Assembly: GCF_000959525.1 (NCBI RefSeq)
Contig: NZ_CP009832.1
Coordinates: 2,852,001-2,916,000, forward strand
Source of the DNA: Burkholderia multivorans ATCC BAA-247
Lineage (GTDB): Bacteria; Pseudomonadota; Gammaproteobacteria; Burkholderiales; Burkholderiaceae
DNA length: 64,000 nucleotides
Direction: 5' to 3'
Shown here one piece after another: positions 17,903 through 26,957 of the stretch. Position numbers and translations under genes: made by a program. The notes beneath the pieces are model-generated. The model searched no databases. It had not been told where the DNA came from and was given only the letters and a program-made list of their open reading frames with translations. How positions within the stretch are numbered: the stretch's first letter is position 1; each line of letters begins with the position of its first letter.

Positions 17903-19453
17903 TCACTTGGCGCGCCTTCTGAAGTAAGCGTATTTGAAGCCCATCAGCCACAACATACCGAAATATAGTGCAGCGAACAGCACGAGGCACGCGCCCATCA
18001 GCACGATGCGCTCGAGCGGCTGCGTGCGCATGCCGGTCCAGTCGAAGCTGATCGAGAACCAGTGCATCAGCCCCGCCAGCACCAGCGACGCGCCGACGAG
18101 CTGCACGAAAAAGCGCAGCCAGCCCGGCGACGGCTGGTAGATCCCGCGGCGGCGCAGCCCGAGGAACAGCAGCAGCGAGTTCAGGCACGCGCCGACGCCG
18201 ATGCTGAGCGTAAGCCCCGCGTGCCCGATCAGCGGCACGAACACGTAGTTCGACAGCTGCGTGACGATCAGCACGCCGACCGCGATCTTCACCGGCGTCT
18301 TGATGTCCTGCTTCGCGTAAAAGCCGGGCGCGAGAATCTTGATCAGGATGATGCCGATCAGCCCGATGCCGTACGTCGCGAGCGCGCGCGCGACCATCGT
18401 CACGGTGTGCGCGTCGAACTTCCCGTAATTGAACAGCGTCGCCGTCAGCGGCGTCGCAAAGAAGAACAGCGCGAGCGCGCTCGGCGCGGCAAGCAGGAAC
18501 GTGACGCGCAGCCCCCAGTCGAGCAGCGCCGAATATTCGTGCGCATCGGCGTCGACGTGCGCCTTCGACAGGCTCGGCAGCAGGATCGTGCCGAGCGCGA
18601 CGCCGAGCAGCGCCGTCGGGAACTCCATCAGGCGGTCCGCATAGTTGATCCACGACACGGCGCCCTGCCCGAGCCGCGACGCGATGTTCGTGTTGATGAT
18701 CAGCGACAGCTGCGCGACCGACACGGCGAAGGTCGCGGGCACCATCTTCGCGAGCACGCGCTTCACGCCGCGGTGACGCAGCGCGCGCAGCGGGTTCAGC
18801 CCGATCAGCGGGACCATGTCGATCTTCTTCAGGCCCGGCAACTGCACGAGGAACTGCAGCACGCCGCCGGCGATCACGGCCCACGCGAGCGCGAACACCG
18901 GCACCTTCAGGTGCGGCGCGACGAACACCGCCGCGACGATGAACGCGACGTTGAGCAGCACGGGCGCGAACGCGGGCAGCGAGAAGCTCTTGTACGTGTT
19001 CAGCACGCCGGACGCGAGTGTCGTCAGCGAAATGAACACGATGTACGGAAACATGATGCGCGTCATCGTGACCGCGAGCGGGAACGCCTGGCCGTCGGTG
19101 CGCAGGCCCGAGGCGACCGCGAACACGACCCACGACGCGCCGGCGATCCCGACGATCGACAGCACGGCGAGCGCCCACGCGAGCACGGTCGACATCGCGT
19201 CGACGAGCGCCTTCGTCGCATCGTGGCCCTGCTGGTTCTTGAACTCGGCGAGGATCGGCACGAACGCCTGCGAGAACGCACCTTCGGCGGACAGCCGGCG
19301 CAGCAGGTTCGGAATGCGGAACGCGACGTAGAACGCGTCGGTGTATTGACTGGCGCCGAACGCACGGGCGATCAGCGTCTCGCGGGCCAGTCCGGTCACG
19401 CGCGACAGCAGCGTGAAGCCGCTGACCGTCAGCAGGGCTCGGAATAGATTCAT
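17903..19453 (-). CDS. murJ: Lipid II flippase MurJ (MviN)
   Basis: 516 residues with 14 hydrophobic segments. Flips the peptidoglycan precursor lipid II across the inner membrane. The start (LLTVSGFTLLSRVTGLARETLIARAFGAS), RIPNLLRRLSAEGAFSQAFVP and the conserved positively charged cavity residues of the MOP superfamily are all typical. It leads an operon with the SirB1-like gene and is divergent from rpsT. TATAAT on the minus strand (19463-19468) lies only nine bases from the ATG, so the transcript may be nearly leaderless. Confidence 0.96.
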   Translation of the reverse strand: MNLFRALLTVSGFTLLSRVTGLARETLIARAFGASQYTDAFYVAFRIPNLLRRLSAEGAFSQAFVPILAEFKNQQGHDATKALVDAMSTVLAWALAVLSIVGIAGASWVVFAVASGLRTDGQAFPLAVTMTRIMFPYIVFISLTTLASGVLNTYKSFSLPAFAPVLLNVAFIVAAVFVAPHLKVPVFALAWAVIAGGVLQFLVQLPGLKKIDMVPLIGLNPLRALRHRGVKRVLAKMVPATFAVSVAQLSLIINTNIASRLGQGAVSWINYADRLMEFPTALLGVALGTILLPSLSKAHVDADAHEYSALLDWGLRVTFLLAAPSALALFFFATPLTATLFNYGKFDAHTVTMVARALATYGIGLIGIILIKILAPGFYAKQDIKTPVKIAVGVLIVTQLSNYVFVPLIGHAGLTLSIGVGACLNSLLLFLGLRRRGIYQPSPGWLRFFVQLVGASLVLAGLMHWFSISFDWTGMRTQPLERIVLMGACLVLFAALYFGMLWLMGFKYAYFRRRAK

Positions 19454-19462
19454 GGGGCGCTT

Positions 19463-19468
19463 ATTATA
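19463..19468 (-). promoter_or_regulatory. Candidate murJ -10 box
   Basis: Perfect TATAAT on the minus strand nine bases upstream of the murJ ATG. No good -35 hexamer is seen 17 bp further up (GCGTCC). Confidence 0.4.
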
Positions 19469-19551
19469 CGGACGTTGCGCGACCGGACGCGGCGCGATGC
19501 CGAAAACGCGCCGCGCCGCCGGCGCCCGTGTCCGGCGGGATTACGCCGAAC

Positions 19552-19581
19552 TTGCCACGCGCTTGATTTTGTTGCTATAAT
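19552..19581 (+). promoter_or_regulatory. rpsT promoter
   Basis: TTGCCA (19552-19557) and a perfect TATAAT (19576-19581) separated by 18 bp. The leader to rpsT is about 170 nt. A second -10-like TAAAAT sits at 19634-19639. This promoter and the murJ promoter account for the 304-bp murJ-rpsT spacer. Confidence 0.75.
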
Positions 19582-19757
19582 CGCCGGTTTCTGAGCCTGT
19601 TACATGCACGGCGGCTGCCGTTTCCATGTCTCGGCCTCGGTTAAAATCACCGTTTTTTTATGCGCCCCTGGGCAATCGTTCTCAGGGGACGGATCGAAAA
19701 GCAGCGCTTGGCCGTCAGGCTCCAAGCTCTGGAAACAGGACAGGATAAGGAACCGTC

Positions 19758-20030
19758 ATGGCTAACTCCGCACAAGCACGCAAGCGCGCCCGCCAGGCCG
19801 CGAAGGCAAACTCGCACAACTCGGCGCTGCGCTCGAAATTCCGTACCGCGATCAAGGCTGTTCGCAAGGCCGTTGACGCCGGCGACCAGGCAAAGGCTGC
19901 CGAGCTGTTCAAGGCTGCCGTCAAGACGATCGACACGATCGCCGACAAGAAGATCGTTCACAAGAACAAGGCCGCTCGCAGCAAGAGCCGCCTCGCCGCA
20001 GCCGTCAAGGGCCTGCAGGCAGCAGCGTAA
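19758..20030 (+). CDS. rpsT: 30S ribosomal protein S20
   Basis: 90 residues, very rich in Lys, Arg and Ala, beginning [20 protein letters not shown] as in all proteobacterial S20. It binds 16S rRNA early in 30S assembly. AGGATAAGGA precedes the ATG. The long leader is notable because S20 represses its own translation in E. coli. It is monocistronic: divergent from murJ and closed by a strong terminator. Confidence 0.98.
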   Translation: MANSAQARKRARQAAKANSHNSALRSKFRTAIKAVRKAVDAGDQAKAAELFKAAVKTIDTIADKKIVHKNKAARSKSRLAAAVKGLQAAA

Positions 20031-20038
20031 ATTCCGGC

Positions 20039-20106
20039 GTGCCCGCCTCGTGCGGGCACTCCTGTTTCCTGCGATCGCAAAAAAGCCCGCTTCGGCGGGC
20101 TTTTTT
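20039..20106 (+). terminator. rpsT terminator (two hairpins)
   Basis: First hairpin GTGCCCGC-ctcgt-GCGGGCAC (20039-20059). Then a classical AAAAAA-GCCCGC-ttc-GGCGGGC-TTTTTT (about 20079-20106), whose symmetrical A and T tracts could also stop the convergent DUF3579 transcript. Confidence 0.9.
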
Positions 20107-20172
20107 GCGTGGGCGCTGCATACCTGCGCGGTGTCATGCAATACCGCAACAGGCGCGGCGCGCCCGTGCGCC

Positions 20173-20493
20173 TCACTTCTTCTCGTTATAGTCCGGCAGT
20201 TCGCACGCCTCGGTCACGACGAGATTGTTGTCCTTCGCGAAGTTCATCACGAAATCGAAGGCCATCGGCTCGACATCGCGCAGCCGCGAGTCGAGGATCA
20301 CGCATTTGGTGTCGCCGAGCAGCGTCGGGCGCACGTAGAGCGAGTACTGGAGACGCGCATTCGGCCCGCTCGCCCCTGGCCCGAAACAGGACATCACGCC
20401 GGCCAGACGTTCCGACCAGTCGCTCGGGCGAAACTTTTTCCCGTCTTTCGTGACGCCCTGGATGAAGTATTCGGTCGGGGGGGTTTCAGCCAT
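20173..20493 (-). CDS. DUF3579 protein
   Basis: 106 residues of unknown function, conserved beside argF in beta-proteobacteria. Seen features are an aromatic N-terminal strand YFIQGVTKDGKKFRPSDWSERL, a CFGPG turn, SLYVRPTLLGDTKCVILDS and an acidic/lysine tail. There are no membrane segments or known catalytic motifs. The ATG at 20493 is chosen from similarity; its ribosome binding site is poor. A minus-strand TATAAT at 20710-20715 would give a leader of about 210 nt. Confidence 0.82.
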   Translation of the reverse strand: MAETPPTEYFIQGVTKDGKKFRPSDWSERLAGVMSCFGPGASGPNARLQYSLYVRPTLLGDTKCVILDSRLRDVEPMAFDFVMNFAKDNNLVVTEACELPDYNEKK

Positions 20494-20907
20494 GTGGTTA
20501 CCCAAGTGACGGCCCGGCGATACCCACGCGACAGTGCGTGAGCACGCGAACACAAAGCTGGAATCGACGCCGCTCGCGCGTGCCGGCGCGCCGAAAAACG
20601 GGCGATCGACACGTGCGGCCGGCACGCCGCACGGGATTTGTGCAGCGCACGGCTTGTGTCCGGCAGAACCGCGAAACGGCTTGCGTGCCGGGCTGGAGAA
20701 AACTTCGAAATTATACCGCAGCGCGCCATCGCGCGTCGTTTCGCCGCCCCTGCCGGACAGCGGGCCGCGCTGCGCCGCGATCGATCCCCGTTCGCCTGCG
20801 CGGCTCGTCAAAGCACGGAAAATCCTTTATGCTGCTTTGAGTTATTCACATCCGACGGCGGCGCCGTCCGGCGTCGCCGCCGGGTGAAGCCCGCCGTATT
20901 TCGTTTC
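20494..20907. other. DUF3579-argF divergent spacer
   Basis: A 414-bp spacer without a credible gene. It holds a minus-strand TATAAT (20710-20715), a plus-strand TATGCT-like box near 20828, and TTATTCACA (20842-20850), which fits the DnaA box consensus TTATNCACA. No arginine-repressor site was recognised. Confidence 0.4.
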
Positions 20908-21837
20908 ATGACCGCCAAAACCATTCGTCACTACCTGCAGTTCAAGGATTTCTCGCTGGAAGACTACGAGTACGTGCTCGAACGCACGGGTATCCTGAAG
21001 CGCAAGTTCAAGAACTACGAGACCTACCATCCGCTGCACGACCGCACGCTCGCGATGATCTTCGAGAAGAGCTCGACGCGCACGCGCCTGTCGTTCGAAG
21101 CGGGGATCTTCCAGCTCGGCGGCCACGCGGTATTCATGAGCACGCGCGACACGCAGCTCGGCCGCGGCGAGCCGGTCGAGGATTCCGCGCAGGTCATCTC
21201 GCGGATGGTCGACATCATCATGATCCGCACGTTCGAGCAGGACATCATCCAGCGCTTCGCGGAAAACTCGCGCGTGCCGGTGATCAACGGGCTGACCAAC
21301 GAATACCATCCGTGCCAGGTGCTCGCCGACATCTTCACGTACTACGAGCACCGCGGCCCGATCGCCGGCAAGACGGTCGCATGGGTCGGCGACGCGAACA
21401 ACATGCTCTATACGTGGATTCAGGCCGCGCAGATCCTCGGCTTCAAGCTGCGCCTGTCGACGCCGCCCGGCTACGCGCTCGACATGAAGCTCGTGTCGCC
21501 CGACAGCGCACCGTTCTACGAGGTGTTCGACGATCCGAACGAAGCATGCAAGGGCGCCGATCTCGTCACGACGGACGTCTGGACGAGCATGGGTTTCGAG
21601 GCCGAGAACGAGGCACGGATGAAGGCGTTTGCCGACTGGTGCGTCGACGAGGAAATGATGGGCCACGCGAATCCGGACGCGCTGTTCATGCACTGCCTGC
21701 CCGCGCATCGCGGCGAGGAAGTGACGGCCGGCGTGATCGACGGCCCGCAGAGCGTCGTGTGGGACGAAGCGGAAAACCGCCTGCACGTGCAGAAGGCGCT
21801 GATGGAGTTCCTGCTGCTGGGCCGCCTCAAGCACTGA
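20908..21837 (+). CDS. argF: Ornithine carbamoyltransferase
   Basis: 309 residues. Makes citrulline from ornithine and carbamoyl phosphate in arginine biosynthesis. Diagnostic motifs are carbamoyl-phosphate-binding SSTRTRLSFE (near residue 55), NEYHPCQVLAD (near 133), VWTSMG, and the ornithine loop HCLPAHRGEEV (near 265). A transcription terminator follows 40 bases after the stop. It is monocistronic and divergent from DUF3579, as in other Burkholderia. Confidence 0.97.
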   Translation: MTAKTIRHYLQFKDFSLEDYEYVLERTGILKRKFKNYETYHPLHDRTLAMIFEKSSTRTRLSFEAGIFQLGGHAVFMSTRDTQLGRGEPVEDSAQVISRMVDIIMIRTFEQDIIQRFAENSRVPVINGLTNEYHPCQVLADIFTYYEHRGPIAGKTVAWVGDANNMLYTWIQAAQILGFKLRLSTPPGYALDMKLVSPDSAPFYEVFDDPNEACKGADLVTTDVWTSMGFEAENEARMKAFADWCVDEEMMGHANPDALFMHCLPAHRGEEVTAGVIDGPQSVVWDEAENRLHVQKALMEFLLLGRLKH

Positions 21838-21877
21838 ACGCAGCCGCTGCGCGGCCTGCGCCGCGCGCATCGCATGA

Positions 21878-21904
21878 AAAACGCCGATCGTCCGATCGGC
21901 GTTT
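21878..21904 (+). terminator. argF terminator
   Basis: AAACGCCGATCG-tc-CGATCGGCGTTT, a 12-bp palindrome followed by CCTTTT. It also sits beyond the end of convergent murB. Confidence 0.85.
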
Positions 21905-21963
21905 CCTTTTGTACGGCACGGGAAACCGGCGCGCCGGCCGCAGTCGGCCGGGATCCGTCCGCA

Positions 21964-23013
21964 CTACAGGCAGACCGGCTCGGGCTCGAGCTCGACGCCG
22001 AACTGCGTGCGCACGTCGTGCTGGATCGCGCGCGCGAGCGCGAGCACGTCCGCGCCCGTCGCGCCGCCGCGATTGACGAGCACGAGCGCCTGCCGCTCGT
22101 GCACGGCCGCCGCGCCGAGCGCGCGCCCTTTCCATCCGCAGCGGTCGATCAGCCAGCCCGCCGCGAGCTTCACGCGGCCGTCCGGCTGCGGATACGACAC
22201 GATGCCCGGCGCGCGCGCATGCAGCGCGTCGAACTGCGCGCGATCGATCACCGGATTCTTGAAGAAGCTGCCCGCGTTGCCGAGCTCGCGCGGATCGGGC
22301 AGCTTCGCGCGCCGGATCGCGACGACCGCATCGAACACGTCGCGCGGCGTCGCCGCGTCCGGCGAGATGCCGCGCGCATCGAGTTCGCGCGTGACGTCCG
22401 CATAGCCGAGCCGCGGCGTCCAGCGTTTCGGCAGCCGGAACGTCACCGATACGATCGCGAAGCGCCCGCGCCCGTCGCGCTTGAAAAAGCTGTCGCGATA
22501 GCCGAACGCGCAGCGCGCGGCGTCGAAACGCTCGCTGCGCCCGGTCGCGAGTTCGACGGCGACGAGCGAATCGAAATACGCGTTCATTTCGAGGCCGTAC
22601 GCGCCGATGTTCTGGATCGGCGCCGCGCCGACGGTGCCCGGAATCAGCGCCAGGTTCTCGAGCCCCGGCATGCCGTGCTCGAGCGTCCATCCGACGAACG
22701 CGTGCCAGTTCTCGCCGCCGCCGGCTTCGACGTACCACGCGTCGTCGTCGTCGCGCACGACGCGGCGCCCGGCGATTTCATCGAGCAGCACGAGGCCGTC
22801 GAAGTCGCGCGTGAACACGACATTGCTGCCGCCGCCTAGCACGAGATGCGGCAGCGTCGCGACGCGCGCGTCGCGATGCAGCGCCTCGAACTGCGCGGGA
22901 TGCGTGATGCGCGCGGCATAGCGCGCCCTCGCGTCGATGCCGAACGTGTTGTGCGCGGCGAGCGGATGGTCGGGGAGCAGCGACAGGGCGGATTCGTCAG
23001 GAGGCATCGGCAT
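21964..23013 (-). CDS. murB: UDP-N-acetylenolpyruvoylglucosamine reductase
   Basis: 349 residues, FAD-dependent, NADPH-using enzyme that completes UDP-MurNAc synthesis for peptidoglycan. FAD-binding [26 protein letters not shown] and the proton-donor serine in [10 protein letters not shown] are present. The intact GYRDSFFK region marks a type I MurB. The start could be ATG 23013 or the in-frame ATG 23007; the former is reported. It is divergent from yajQ. Confidence 0.96.
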   Translation of the reverse strand: MPMPPDESALSLLPDHPLAAHNTFGIDARARYAARITHPAQFEALHRDARVATLPHLVLGGGSNVVFTRDFDGLVLLDEIAGRRVVRDDDDAWYVEAGGGENWHAFVGWTLEHGMPGLENLALIPGTVGAAPIQNIGAYGLEMNAYFDSLVAVELATGRSERFDAARCAFGYRDSFFKRDGRGRFAIVSVTFRLPKRWTPRLGYADVTRELDARGISPDAATPRDVFDAVVAIRRAKLPDPRELGNAGSFFKNPVIDRAQFDALHARAPGIVSYPQPDGRVKLAAGWLIDRCGWKGRALGAAAVHERQALVLVNRGGATGADVLALARAIQHDVRTQFGVELEPEPVCL

Positions 23014-23052
23014 TCGCGCTCGCGTCCGCCCGACGGGCCGCACGGCGCGGCC

Positions 23053-23081
23053 TTGGGCAAACGGAAGGGCATCGGTAAAAT
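23053..23081 (+). promoter_or_regulatory. yajQ promoter
   Basis: TTGGGC (23053-23058) and TAAAAT (23076-23081) with a 17-bp spacer. A GTGCCCG/CGGGCAC hairpin (23107-23129) follows in the leader. Confidence 0.6.
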
Positions 23082-23157
23082 GGCAAACAGTCCGCAATTA
23101 TAGCGAGTGCCCGCGCGCCGGCCGGGCACCGTGCCTCAAGTCTCAAGGGAGAATGCC

Positions 23158-23643
23158 ATGCCATCGTTCGACGTCGTTTCCGAAGCGAACATGATCGAAG
23201 TGAAGAACGCCATCGAGCAGTCGAACAAGGAAATCTCGACGCGCTTCGACTTCAAGGGCTCCGACGCGCGCGTCGAGCAGAAGGACCGCGAGCTGACGCT
23301 GTTCGCCGACGACGATTTCAAGCTCGGTCAGGTGAAGGACGTGCTGATCGGCAAGATGGCCAAGCGCAATGTCGACGTGCGCTTCCTCGATTACGGCAAG
23401 GTCGAGAAGATCGGCGGCGACAAGGTCAAGCAGGTCGTCACGGTGAAGAAGGGCGTGACGGGCGACCTCGCGAAGAAGATCGTGCGGCTCGTGAAGGACA
23501 GCAAGATCAAGGTTCAGGCCAGCATCCAGGGCGACGCGGTGCGCGTGTCCGGCGCGAAGCGCGACGATCTGCAGAGCGTGATCGCGATGCTGCGCAAGGA
23601 CGTGACCGATACGCCGCTCGACTTCAACAACTTCCGCGACTGA
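23158..23643 (+). CDS. yajQ: YajQ-family nucleotide-binding protein
   Basis: 161-residue cytosolic protein starting [20 protein letters not shown] after a strong AAGGGAG site. The rest ([21 protein letters not shown] end) is typical. Family members bind nucleotides; some, such as Xanthomonas XC_3703, bind cyclic di-GMP and regulate virulence. The duplicated ferredoxin-like fold is inferred from the family. It is monocistronic between murB and plsY. Confidence 0.94.
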   Translation: MPSFDVVSEANMIEVKNAIEQSNKEISTRFDFKGSDARVEQKDRELTLFADDDFKLGQVKDVLIGKMAKRNVDVRFLDYGKVEKIGGDKVKQVVTVKKGVTGDLAKKIVRLVKDSKIKVQASIQGDAVRVSGAKRDDLQSVIAMLRKDVTDTPLDFNNFRD

Positions 23644-23706
23644 CCGGTCGCGAGACGGGCGCCGGCACGCTGCTGCCTGCAGCGCGCGGGCGCCCTTCCC
23701 GCTGCA

Positions 23707-24345
23707 TTACGCTTTCCCGCCGCCCTGCGCGTTGCCGTTCGCGGCCGCCTTCTTCTTGTCGCCGATCCGGCTCTCCTCCCCCGCCAGCAGTTTCGCGATG
23801 TTGCCGCGATGGCGCCATACGAGCAGCACGCTCATCGCGAGCACCGCCCATGCGATCGGATTGTGACTCGTGCCGAACAGGAACACGTCGAACAGCGGCG
23901 CGAACACGGCCGCGACCAGCGCGGCGAGCGACGAATAGCGGAAGAAGAACGCGATGATGAGCCACGTGAGCGCGGTGGCGAGCCCGAGCACCGGATGAAC
24001 GGCGAGCAGCACGCCGGCTGCGGTCGCGACGCCCTTGCCGCCCTGGAAGCGGAAGAACACCGGATACAGGTGGCCGATGAACACCGCAATCGCGACCCAC
24101 GCGATCGCGACGTCGGGCAGGCCGTAACGGCGCGCCAGCCACACGGCGATCCAGCCCTTGAACGCATCGCCGATCAGCGTCAGGATCGCGGCCTTCTTGT
24201 TGCCGCTGCGCAGCACATTGGTCGCGCCGGGGTTCTTGGACCCGTACGACCGGGGATCGGCGAGGCCCATCGCGGCGCTGACGATGACGGCAAACGACAC
24301 CGAGCCGATCAGGTAGGCAATGAGGGCGGCGAGCAGGATCTGCAT
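23707..24345 (-). CDS. plsY: Acyl-phosphate glycerol-3-phosphate acyltransferase
   Basis: 212 residues with five hydrophobic segments. An inner-membrane enzyme that transfers the acyl group from acyl-phosphate to glycerol-3-phosphate, the first step of phospholipid synthesis with PlsX. The three conserved loops are visible: [32 protein letters not shown] and the C-terminal [14 protein letters not shown]. The Lys/Ala/Asn-rich tail is poorly conserved. It reads toward yajQ (convergent). Confidence 0.95.
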   Translation of the reverse strand: MQILLAALIAYLIGSVSFAVIVSAAMGLADPRSYGSKNPGATNVLRSGNKKAAILTLIGDAFKGWIAVWLARRYGLPDVAIAWVAIAVFIGHLYPVFFRFQGGKGVATAAGVLLAVHPVLGLATALTWLIIAFFFRYSSLAALVAAVFAPLFDVFLFGTSHNPIAWAVLAMSVLLVWRHRGNIAKLLAGEESRIGDKKKAAANGNAQGGGKA

Positions 24346-24521
24346 GCGGGAAACTCTTCTTTCAACGTATCGGTGAAGGGACGGCTCGCGCGCGGCGGGC
24401 GCGCCATGCGACGCAGGCGCGGCAGCGCGGACGGCCGGCCGACCGGCGCCGACGCGGCGCGGCGAGCCGAAACGGCGCCCATTCTACCGAACGCGCGCGG
24501 CCTGCCACGAAGGTGAAACCC

Positions 24522-25013
24522 TCAGTCGACGCTCGCGCACTGCACGGGCTTCGCGCCGAGCAGCGTCGTCAGCACCGACGGCGCGACGCTCACGAGATAG
24601 CCGCGGCGGCCGCCGTTCAGATAGATCGTCGGCAAGTCGAGAATCGTCGACTCGACGTAGACCGGCATCGGCTTGCGCGTACCGAACGGCGACGTCCCGC
24701 CGACCAGATAGCCGGAATGACGGTTCGCGACCTCCGGCTTGCAGGGCTCGACGCGCTTCGCGCCGATCTGGCGCGCGAGATTCTTCGTCGACACCGTGCG
24801 ATCGCCGTGCATCAGCACGATCAGCGGCTTCGCATGCTCGTCTTCCATCACGAGCGTCTTCACGACGATGTGCTCGTCGACGCCGAGCTGCCGCGCCGAT
24901 TCGCCGGTGCCGCCGTGTTCGACGTATGCGTACGGATGCTCGCCGAACGCGACGCCGTGCCGGCGCAGCAGCTGGGTCGCCGGCGTTTCTGATACGTGTC
25001 TCGATTTGCTCAT
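24522..25013 (-). CDS. ybaK: Cys-tRNA(Pro)/Cys-tRNA(Cys) deacylase YbaK
   Basis: 163 residues. Trans-acting editing enzyme that hydrolyses mischarged Cys-tRNA(Pro). The YbaK/EbsC core is evident: VVKTLVMEDE with the catalytic-site lysine, DRTVSTKNLARQIGAKRVEPC, GYLVGGTSPFG and YLNGGRRGYLVSV. It starts at ATG 25013 in a 230-bp spacer divergent from the acyl-CoA ligase. The upstream spacer between plsY and this gene (24346-24521) holds nothing I can identify. Confidence 0.93.
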   Translation of the reverse strand: MSKSRHVSETPATQLLRRHGVAFGEHPYAYVEHGGTGESARQLGVDEHIVVKTLVMEDEHAKPLIVLMHGDRTVSTKNLARQIGAKRVEPCKPEVANRHSGYLVGGTSPFGTRKPMPVYVESTILDLPTIYLNGGRRGYLVSVAPSVLTTLLGAKPVQCASVD

Positions 25014-25244
25014 GGCGGCATTCTAATGGCGAACGGCGCACGACGAACCGCCGGCGCGCGCCGGGCTATACTCGCGGCCCGCTGCGCGGTACACGGCACG
25101 CGTCGTGCCCACTCATGATCGTTGCGAATCGCGCGAAGCGCCATTGACCGAACGGCCGATTGTGGCGCGCGCGCCGTCATGGCACGATCGTTCGCATTCT
25201 CATGCCGCCGCGCCGATGCCGCCGGCCCCTTTTCCGGAGACGCC

Positions 25245-26804
25245 ATGACCTCATCGATCCGTTCACCCGAGCCCGACGTCGACGCGCTGCTCGCCGCGCT
25301 GCCGCCGCGCATCGCCGACGTGCCCGCGCGCTGGGCCGCCCAGGCGCCCGAGCGGCCCGCGCTGATCGAGGACGCCCGCCGGCTCTCGTACGCCGAGCTC
25401 GCACAGGCCGTCGATGCCGTCGCGTCGCGGCTCGCGGCGCTCGGCGTGCGCGGTGGCGATCGCGTGATGATCGTGGCGGAAAACAGCGTCGCGCAGGTCG
25501 TGCTGCTGTTCGCGGCCGCGCGCATCGATGCGTGGGCGCTCGTATCGAACGCGCGGCTGTCGGCGGCCGAGCTCGACGCAATCGCCGCGCATGCGCGCCC
25601 GAAGCTGACCGCGTTCGTCACCGACACGTCGCCCGACGCTCGCGCGCATGCCGCGCGGCACGAGGCCGTGCGTGCCGATGCACTGCCCGTCGACATCGGC
25701 GCATGGTCGTATCGGCTCGACGCCCACGCCGGCAGCGAACCGGTGGCCGCCGACGGCGCCGCCCAGTGCGCGGCGCTGATCTATACGACCGGCACGACCG
25801 GCACACCGAAAGGCGTGATGCTGTCGCACCGCAACCTGCTGTTCATCGCGGCGATGTCGAGCACGCTGCGGCGCGTGTCGCCGGACGACATCGTCTATGC
25901 GGTGCTGCCCGTGTCGCACGTCTATGGGCTCGCGTCGGTCTGTCTCGGCAGCCTCTATGCCGGCGCGACGCTGCGGCTCGCGCCCCGTTTTTCGCCCGAA
26001 GCCGTGCGCGTCGCGCTGGCCGACGAGGGCGTGACGATCTTCCAGGGCGTGCCCGCGATGCATGCGAAGCTGATCGAGCACCTGCGCACGCACGGCCATG
26101 CATGGCATGCGCCGCGGCTGCGCTTCGCGTATTCGGGCGGCTCGCCGCTCGACGCCGCGCTGAAGGCGCGCGTCGAGCGCGTCTACGGCATCCCGCTGCA
26201 CAACGGCTACGGCATGACCGAAAGCAGCCCGACGATCACGCAAACGCCGCTCGATGCGCCGCGCGCCGACTGCTCGGTCGGCATGCCGATTCCCGGCATC
26301 GAAATGCGCATCGTCGGGCCCGACGGCGCCCACGTGCCGCGCGGCGAAGTCGGCGAGATTCGCGTGCGCGGGCCGAACGTGATGCTCGGCTACTACCGCA
26401 ACGCCGACGCGACGCGCGCGGCCGTGTCGCCGGACGGCTGGCTGAGCACCGGCGATCTCGCGCGGCAGGATGCCGACGGCGCGGTGACGATCGTCGGCCG
26501 CAGCAAGGAGCTGATCATCCGCTCGGGCTTCAACGTGTATCCGGTCGAAGTCGAGCAGGCGCTGAACTCGCATCCGGACGTCGTGCAGGCCGCGGTAATC
26601 GGGCGCCCCGTCGAAGGCAACGAGGAAGTGCTCGCGTTCGTCGAGCTGGCGCCCGGCGCGACGGCAACCGACGCGACGCTGCACGCGTGGTGCGCGGAGC
26701 GGCTCGCGCCGTACAAGCGCCCCGCGCGCATCCGCGTGCTCGATGCGCTGCCGGCCGCGTCGACCGGCAAGGTGCTCAAACACAAGCTGCGCGAGCTGGC
26801 ATGA
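25245..26804 (+). CDS. AMP-dependent acyl-CoA synthetase (ANL family)
   Basis: 519 residues from ATG 25245, preceded by CCGGAGA. Adenylates a carboxylic acid and transfers it to CoA. The ATP/phosphate-binding loop YTTGTTGTPKGVMLSH (near 183), GYGMTESSP (A5), STGDLARQD (A7), GRSKELIIRSGFNVYPVEVE (A8) and the catalytic lysine in STGKVLKHKL (A10) are complete. It resembles long/medium-chain or aryl-CoA ligases; chain specificity cannot be assigned. It stands alone between divergent ybaK and convergent xerD. Confidence 0.92.
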   Translation: MTSSIRSPEPDVDALLAALPPRIADVPARWAAQAPERPALIEDARRLSYAELAQAVDAVASRLAALGVRGGDRVMIVAENSVAQVVLLFAAARIDAWALVSNARLSAAELDAIAAHARPKLTAFVTDTSPDARAHAARHEAVRADALPVDIGAWSYRLDAHAGSEPVAADGAAQCAALIYTTGTTGTPKGVMLSHRNLLFIAAMSSTLRRVSPDDIVYAVLPVSHVYGLASVCLGSLYAGATLRLAPRFSPEAVRVALADEGVTIFQGVPAMHAKLIEHLRTHGHAWHAPRLRFAYSGGSPLDAALKARVERVYGIPLHNGYGMTESSPTITQTPLDAPRADCSVGMPIPGIEMRIVGPDGAHVPRGEVGEIRVRGPNVMLGYYRNADATRAAVSPDGWLSTGDLARQDADGAVTIVGRSKELIIRSGFNVYPVEVEQALNSHPDVVQAAVIGRPVEGNEEVLAFVELAPGATATDATLHAWCAERLAPYKRPARIRVLDALPAASTGKVLKHKLRELA

Positions 26805-26957
26805 GGCGGGCGCAGGCGTTGCGCTCGACCGTGCACGGCGGCAATCGCCAGTCGACGTCGCACGGCAGACCGGCGCGGGCCGCGCGCATCGCCCTCAGCA
26901 CCCTTAGCGCCCTCACCGATGCCCGGCCCGCGCGCGAGTCCCCAGCGCCGCCGGCGC

